DNA of 55,842 bases from Halalkalirubrum salinum (GTDB lineage: Archaea; Halobacteriota; Halobacteria; Halobacteriales; Haloferacaceae). The translations under genes were made by a program, and so were the position numbers. The notes under the pieces are model-generated. The model was not told the origin of the DNA. It saw only the letters and a list, made by a program, of their open reading frames with translations, and did no database searches. Shown here in pieces: positions 51,781 to 55,842 of this stretch; the stretch's first letter is position 1; each line of letters opens with the position of its first letter. The stretch lies in the NCBI RefSeq assembly GCF_005543295.1, contig NZ_SRSG01000029.1:1-55842 (forward strand), given 5' to 3'.

Positions 51781-52854
51781 ATGCGTATCGTGTTCGTGTC
51801 GATGGAGACGCCACACTGGCGCGATACCCCCGCTGTTGTCCGACTCCACCGGCTCGCGCGGGCGCTTGCTCGGCTCGATCACGACGTTTTCGTCTGCTGT
51901 GCGCGGTGGTGGGACGGCGAACACCAGACGTTCGAGCAACACGGAATCACCTACCGGGCGATCACCGACGACCGATCGCTGCGAGCGTTTGCGACGAAGC
52001 TGCCGTTTGCGCTCCGAAAACTCTCACCGGACGTAATCCACGCGATCAACAGCCCACCGGCACACGTTCGGGCGGCCAACGCAACCGCGACGTTCCTCCG
52101 GGTACCGGTCGTCGTCGACTGGTGGTCAGATGTCGATAGCGATCCCGTGCGTGGCTATCGCAAGGCGGTCTCTGGGTGCGATCGGATCGTCGTTCCCTCG
52201 CGAATGGTCGCAACGATGGTCCGCGAACACGGCGCACGCGAATCAGCTCTGGATGTCATCCCCGAAGGCATCAACATGGACCTCATCCGAGAGACACGAC
52301 CTGCTTCGGATGTGGATCTGGTCTACAGCCGGCGACTCGACGAGCACGCCAACGTCGAGACGTTCCTGTTGGCGCTCGCAGAGTTGCGCCGCCGCGACTG
52401 GTCGGCAGTCGTTATTGGTGATGGCCCAAACAAGGATACGGCTGTTCAGACCGCTGCAGATCTGCGAATCGACGACAAGGTCGAGTTTGTCGGTGATCTG
52501 CCGATCGACGAGCGTGTCGCATACATGAAAGGAGCGCACGTGTTCGCCCAAACGGCCGAATTCGAACCCTTTGCGACGGATCTCCTGTGGGGATTGGCGT
52601 GTGGGTGCGTTGGAATTGTCGAGTATCAGGTCGGCTCCAGCGCCCACGAACTCGTTGAGGGCAAATCAAAACTGCAGGGGACGCGTGGGCGGTTGGTCAC
52701 CTCCCCGCAGGAGTTGGCCGACGAGGTCATTGCAACCCGATCGCTCGAACGAAAACAGATCGACGAGGCCTACGAGGCGTACAGCTATGAGTCGGTGGTT
52801 GATCGCTACCAGTCGGTGTACGAGCGGGCGCGATCGAACCGCGGACTGTTCTGA
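51781..52854 (+). CDS. Glycosyltransferase (GT4-like, GT-B fold)
   Basis: 357 residues. The N-terminal Rossmann domain starts MRIVFVSMETPHWRDTPAVV and includes DVIHAINSPPAHVRAANA. The C-terminal domain holds the nucleotide-sugar site: VIPEGINMDLI, AVVIGDGPNKD, VEFVGDLPIDERVAYMKGAH and FEPFATDLLWGLACGCVGIV, the EX7E-type region. Substrate is unknown. It is a single gene between the mutase operon and a convergent halocyanin gene. Confidence 0.88.
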   Translation: MRIVFVSMETPHWRDTPAVVRLHRLARALARLDHDVFVCCARWWDGEHQTFEQHGITYRAITDDRSLRAFATKLPFALRKLSPDVIHAINSPPAHVRAANATATFLRVPVVVDWWSDVDSDPVRGYRKAVSGCDRIVVPSRMVATMVREHGARESALDVIPEGINMDLIRETRPASDVDLVYSRRLDEHANVETFLLALAELRRRDWSAVVIGDGPNKDTAVQTAADLRIDDKVEFVGDLPIDERVAYMKGAHVFAQTAEFEPFATDLLWGLACGCVGIVEYQVGSSAHELVEGKSKLQGTRGRLVTSPQELADEVIATRSLERKQIDEAYEAYSYESVVDRYQSVYERARSNRGLF

Positions 52855-52879
52855 GACGCCTAATCCGTTCGAGCGACGG

Positions 52880-53512
52880 TTACTGATCGTCGTAGTCGCC
52901 GCCGTACTTCAAGAAAAACAACGCGAACGCGAGCGTCGAGACCATTGCGACGAACGAGGCCACGCCAAGCGTGAGCGCGGAATCTGGCACTGATGGTGGA
53001 CCGCCGCCCCCACCACCGCCGGCCTCAACTGTTTCAACCTCGCCGACAGCGACGCCGCCGATCATTCCGAGGTCTTCGTGTGGCACGCACACGTACTGGG
53101 TGATCCCCTCGTGGTCTTCAGTTGCCTCGAACTCGTACGTTTCGCCTTCCTCGTCGACTGGATCGCCGCTGTCGAGGTCGCCTTCCGCCGGCCCGTCTTG
53201 GGCAACGACGTTGTGGCCACCACCCTCTCCTGTCCACTCGAAGACGATCGTCGTTCCCGGATCGACCCACACACCGGTCGCATCGAAGGCGAGCCCATCG
53301 CTACCTGCACCGACCGAGACCGTGACCTCGTCGGAGCCGCGGGCGTCCTCGTAGGTGCCTTCATTCGTTTCACCGAACCAACTGCCCCAGTCGGGCTCTT
53401 CTTCCTGTGCCGCTGCCGTTCCGGAGACGCCTGCAACGGCGGCACCGCCGGCCGCCGCTCCGGTCGCAGCGCGCATGAATCCCCGGCGAGAAACGTCTGC
53501 GTTTTCGCTCAT
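52880..53512 (-). CDS. Second halocyanin-like blue copper protein
   Basis: 210 residues with Tat signal SRRGFMRAA. Copper ligands are His100, Cys142, His145 and Met150. The copper domain (about residues 37-160) is nearly identical to that of the halocyanin at 16610-17251. The linker and C-terminal helix (177-203, ALTLGVASFVAMVSTLAFAL) are unlike it. There is no respiratory gene next to it. It probably serves another membrane complex or acts as a mobile donor; that is inference. Confidence 0.9.
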   Translation of the reverse strand: MSENADVSRRGFMRAATGAAAGGAAVAGVSGTAAAQEEEPDWGSWFGETNEGTYEDARGSDEVTVSVGAGSDGLAFDATGVWVDPGTTIVFEWTGEGGGHNVVAQDGPAEGDLDSGDPVDEEGETYEFEATEDHEGITQYVCVPHEDLGMIGGVAVGEVETVEAGGGGGGGPPSVPDSALTLGVASFVAMVSTLAFALFFLKYGGDYDDQ

Positions 53513-53579
53513 ACCTCGGGGTTTGTATCCGATCGTAGTGAATACTTTGGTTCGCCGTCGTCGATTGGTGGCCGCTACA

Positions 53580-54629
53580 CTACAGGGTATAGTTGTGTTC
53601 GCCCGTCTCGGTTTCTAAAAGCGCGGTGAGCAGCTCGATCGTCGCGTCGATATCGTCGACGTGGGCGGTTTCAGTCACTGTGTGCAGATACCGCGTCGGG
53701 ATTGACAGCGCACCAACGGGCGTCGCGCCGTGGGTGTTCTGGAATCCGGCGGTGTCGGTGCCACCGGCGGGAAGCACCTCGAGTTGGAACGGGATCTCAC
53801 GATCCTCGGCGAGCGTTTTCATCCGTCGGTGGACCTTCGGGCTCGTGATGACTGAAGAGTCTTTCAGCTTGATCGCCACACCATCCCCGAGCGACGTCAC
53901 TGCGTCGGCCTCGCTGCCGATCGTCGGCACGTCGTTTGCGACGGTCACGTCGAGCGCGATCGCCAGATCTGGATCGATGTCGACCCCGAGCGCTGTCGCG
54001 CCGCGCAGGCCCACCTCCTCTTGAACGGTTGCCGCAAAGTGGATCGTCACCGCAGGGTCCTCGATCCGACGCGCCGCTTCGAGCATGGCTAACAGACAGA
54101 CGCGATCGTCGAGCGCCTTGCCGGTGACCATCTCGCCCATCTCGATCGTCGTCTGCTGGAGTGTGACCAGGTCACCGACGGAGACGCGATCCTCGACTGT
54201 CTCTCCGTCGAGGCCGAGATCGACGTAGACGTCTTTGACCTTGTCGTCGGCCGATCGCTGCTCGTCGGTAAGTGTGTGGGGCGGAACCGACCCGATGACT
54301 CCGGTGAGGTCCTCGTCGTCGGTGTGGACGGTGACTCGCTGGGCGCGGAGCACGCGCGGATCGAACCCACCGAGGGCGTCGAGCTGAACGAATCCTTCGT
54401 CGGTGATGTGCCGAACCATGAACCCAATCTCGTCCATGTGCGCCGCAACCGCGACAGAGTAGGGTGAATCGCCTTCGATCGTTCCAACGACGTTACCCAT
54501 CGCGTCAGTCTGAACGTCGTCGACGGTTTCAGCGAACTCTCGGCGCACGATCGTCCGTACCCGATCCTCGTAGCCGGCAACGCCGCTCGTTTCAGTCAGC
54601 TCACACAGCAGGTCGAAATCAAACTCCAT
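53580..54629 (-). CDS. M42 family metallo-aminopeptidase
   Basis: 349 residues. The metal-binding motifs AAHMDEIGFMVRHI, the bridging Asp in LDDRVCLLAML, the catalytic Glu pair in TVQEEVGLRGAT and DVTVANDVP are visible, with the final His in ALSIPTRYLHTVTE. Such enzymes form large tetrahedral complexes that trim short peptides behind the proteasome. It is upstream of the halocyanin gene on the same strand, and divergent from the MTH865 gene. Confidence 0.93.
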   Translation of the reverse strand: MEFDFDLLCELTETSGVAGYEDRVRTIVRREFAETVDDVQTDAMGNVVGTIEGDSPYSVAVAAHMDEIGFMVRHITDEGFVQLDALGGFDPRVLRAQRVTVHTDDEDLTGVIGSVPPHTLTDEQRSADDKVKDVYVDLGLDGETVEDRVSVGDLVTLQQTTIEMGEMVTGKALDDRVCLLAMLEAARRIEDPAVTIHFAATVQEEVGLRGATALGVDIDPDLAIALDVTVANDVPTIGSEADAVTSLGDGVAIKLKDSSVITSPKVHRRMKTLAEDREIPFQLEVLPAGGTDTAGFQNTHGATPVGALSIPTRYLHTVTETAHVDDIDATIELLTALLETETGEHNYTL

Positions 54630-54752
54630 ACCGAGTGATTCGGCTGGTGGATACTAAAACGCCGAGTTCCCGGCGAGCGCGATCGGTAAAACTTTCAATT
54701 AGTTTGGAGTGATTCCGGAACGCTTTTGACTCCGATACGTGCATGTGCAGGT

Positions 54753-55010
54753 ATGACAGATGTTGAAGCGGAGCTTCGAGAGCAGTTCACTGAGGCGTTC
54801 GAGGGTGCGGACTTCCCCGTGAGTAACCAGATGGATCTCGTGCCGGCACTTCCGAACGGCCCCGGTACAAAATTTGAGGCGGGCGACGTGAGCTTCACCG
54901 CGATGGAGATGGCCGCAAAGCTCGGTAGCCACCAAGAGTTCCCTTACGACAACGTTGAAGACCTCGTTGACAACGTGATCGAGGGACTCAAAGCCGAAGA
55001 TATGATCTAA
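54753..55010 (+). CDS. MTH865 family protein
   Basis: 85 residues from MTDVEAELREQFTEAFEGAD. The frame is open a few codons upstream, but this Met matches the family. The conserved core is FPVSNQMDLVPALPNGPGTK then FEAGDVSFTAMEMAAK. It is a small helical protein with solved structure but unknown function. It stands alone. Confidence 0.9.
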   Translation: MTDVEAELREQFTEAFEGADFPVSNQMDLVPALPNGPGTKFEAGDVSFTAMEMAAKLGSHQEFPYDNVEDLVDNVIEGLKAEDMI

Positions 55011-55062
55011 ATTAGCTACGAGCACGGATTTCAGCCGATCGACCCACGCGAGCGAGCAATTC

Positions 55063-55695
55063 TTGTTTCCCGACGTTCTACTGCACAGTGTGCCGCTTGA
55101 CGCTCTTTCGACAATTCCCTCCTGGTTCCTTTTCGGCGTGTTAGGTGGAGTTGGCGCTTCGATCGCCGTTGGGAGCGCGTTTTATTTCGGCGAACGATTC
55201 TTTCCGGCACCCGAGCGAACAAGCCAGCGACACAATCCGGGTGCGTCACGCCGACGATCAGAGATCCGCGCGTATCTCCGAGCGATCGAGGAGCCATTTA
55301 CTGAAGGCGCGGAAGTCGCCGGCGAGGTCGTCGACTTTTATCTCCCGGACAGAGACGTCGTGGTGACCTTCGACGCGCGGATCTACTTCGCGCTGCAGTC
55401 ACACACCGCCTACGTCATTCTCTGTGAACACGAGATGCCGGGCGCGCAACTCGGTCGACGGCTTCCCTTCGAGGTCCCACGGCTCGGGCCGTCACTCGAC
55501 AGCACGCCAGACCCAGTCGTCGCTGCTTTCGATCGCCTCGACATCACTCCCGGTGCGGACGAGTCTGAAATCAAGCGCGCGTATCGCGATCGGGTCAAGG
55601 AGGTCCACCCCGACCAGGGAGGAACAAGCGCCGAGTTTACGCAGGTTCGCGAAGCCTATTCGACCGCGCTGAATCACGCCGGTCGACAGTCCTGA
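55063..55695 (+). CDS. Membrane-anchored J-domain protein
   Basis: 210 residues from a TTG start. An N-terminal transmembrane helix (about 20-42, SWFLFGVLGGVGASIAVGSA) is followed by a soluble alpha/beta domain. The C-terminal J domain (about 150-205) has FDRLDITPGADESEIKRAYR and the HPD motif in VKEVHPDQGG. It should recruit DnaK-type chaperones to the membrane. A DnaJ-like domain at the C-terminus of this protein type is common in haloarchaea. The start codon is uncertain. Confidence 0.85.
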   Translation: MFPDVLLHSVPLDALSTIPSWFLFGVLGGVGASIAVGSAFYFGERFFPAPERTSQRHNPGASRRRSEIRAYLRAIEEPFTEGAEVAGEVVDFYLPDRDVVVTFDARIYFALQSHTAYVILCEHEMPGAQLGRRLPFEVPRLGPSLDSTPDPVVAAFDRLDITPGADESEIKRAYRDRVKEVHPDQGGTSAEFTQVREAYSTALNHAGRQS

Positions 55696-55725
55696 CCGGT
55701 GGTCTCCAGAGAGTGACGATCACTT

Positions 55726-55842
55726 GCTACTGTTGGATTTGTACTCCCTGCACTCGCTACTGTTAGATTCGTACTCCTGCACTCGCTACTGTTAGATTCG
55801 TACTCCTGCACTCGCTACTGTTAGATTCGTACTCCTGCACTC
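55726..55842. repeat. Tandem 29-bp repeat running off the window end
   Basis: Copies of GCTACTGTTAGATTCGTACT plus CCTGCACTC start at 55756, 55785 and 55814, exactly 29 bp apart. A diverged first copy of 30 bp starts at 55726. There are no unique spacers. The array is cut by the window edge so its full length is unknown. The stretch 55696-55725 holds nothing else. Confidence 0.9.

Noticed and set aside
55726-55842. CRISPR array
   Set aside because: The 29-bp units are directly adjacent without spacers and no cas gene is visible.

Overview
The window comes from a halophilic archaeon (class Halobacteria). Nearly every protein is rich in Asp and Glu. Start regions carry A/T-rich boxes about 25-35 bases upstream, with little or no leader. 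Several families are haloarchaeal or archaeal specialities: PAN, L44e, S27e, aIF2-alpha, Nop10, PolB with inteins, halocyanins, the HAH_0734 and MTH865 families and many haloarchaeal DUFs. No rRNA, CRISPR array, insertion sequence or integrase is visible. One tRNA gene (tRNA-Ser, CGA) is present.

Layout. 0-1.1 kb: Fe-S cluster assembly (sufC and the first codons of sufB). 1.3-6.4 kb: family B DNA polymerase interrupted by two inteins. 6.7-12.3 kb: small conserved haloarchaeal proteins and the Rad50-Mre11 repair pair. 12.4-15.0 kb: a small winged-helix protein, the proteasomal ATPase PAN and endonuclease III. 15.1-19.2 kb: a b6f/bc1-like quinol-oxidising complex with a membrane-anchored halocyanin but no Rieske gene. 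19.4-21.8 kb: a four-gene operon of unassigned function (two related beta-rich proteins, a coiled-coil/PASTA/HhH protein and a small inhibitor-I9-like protein). 21.8-29.5 kb: MATE exporter, NAD-binding epimerase, S9 peptidase, universal stress protein, topoisomerase I. 29.5-34.7 kb: DUF4129/DUF7269/DUF58/DUF7519 membrane locus with a convergent MoxR ATPase. 34.8-36.2 kb: tRNA-Ser followed by three tandem 123-bp units, each ending in a copy of the tRNA 3' end, then a membrane protein with valine at every fourth residue. 36.3-43.9 kb: LeuA/CimA, DUF192, an HNH-like protein, and the L44e-S27e-aIF2alpha-Nop10-PAC2 translation cluster followed by thiolase-DUF35. 43.9-50.2 kb: alpha/beta hydrolase, TrmB regulator and a divergent CARDB-like plus MMPL exporter pair with a palindrome between them. 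50.2-55.8 kb: MeaB and the B12-binding mutase subunit, glycosyltransferase, second halocyanin, M42 peptidase, MTH865 protein, J-domain protein, and a 29-bp tandem repeat running off the end.

Most of the window is core genome. The two places that look least described are the 19.4-21.8 kb operon and the tRNA-Ser tandem array with its tetrad-repeat neighbour. Intergenic tandem repeats recur (123, 46, 29, 27 and 20 bp units), so slippage or unequal recombination seems common here. Domain and DUF assignments are from pattern recognition by eye; none was confirmed by a database search.
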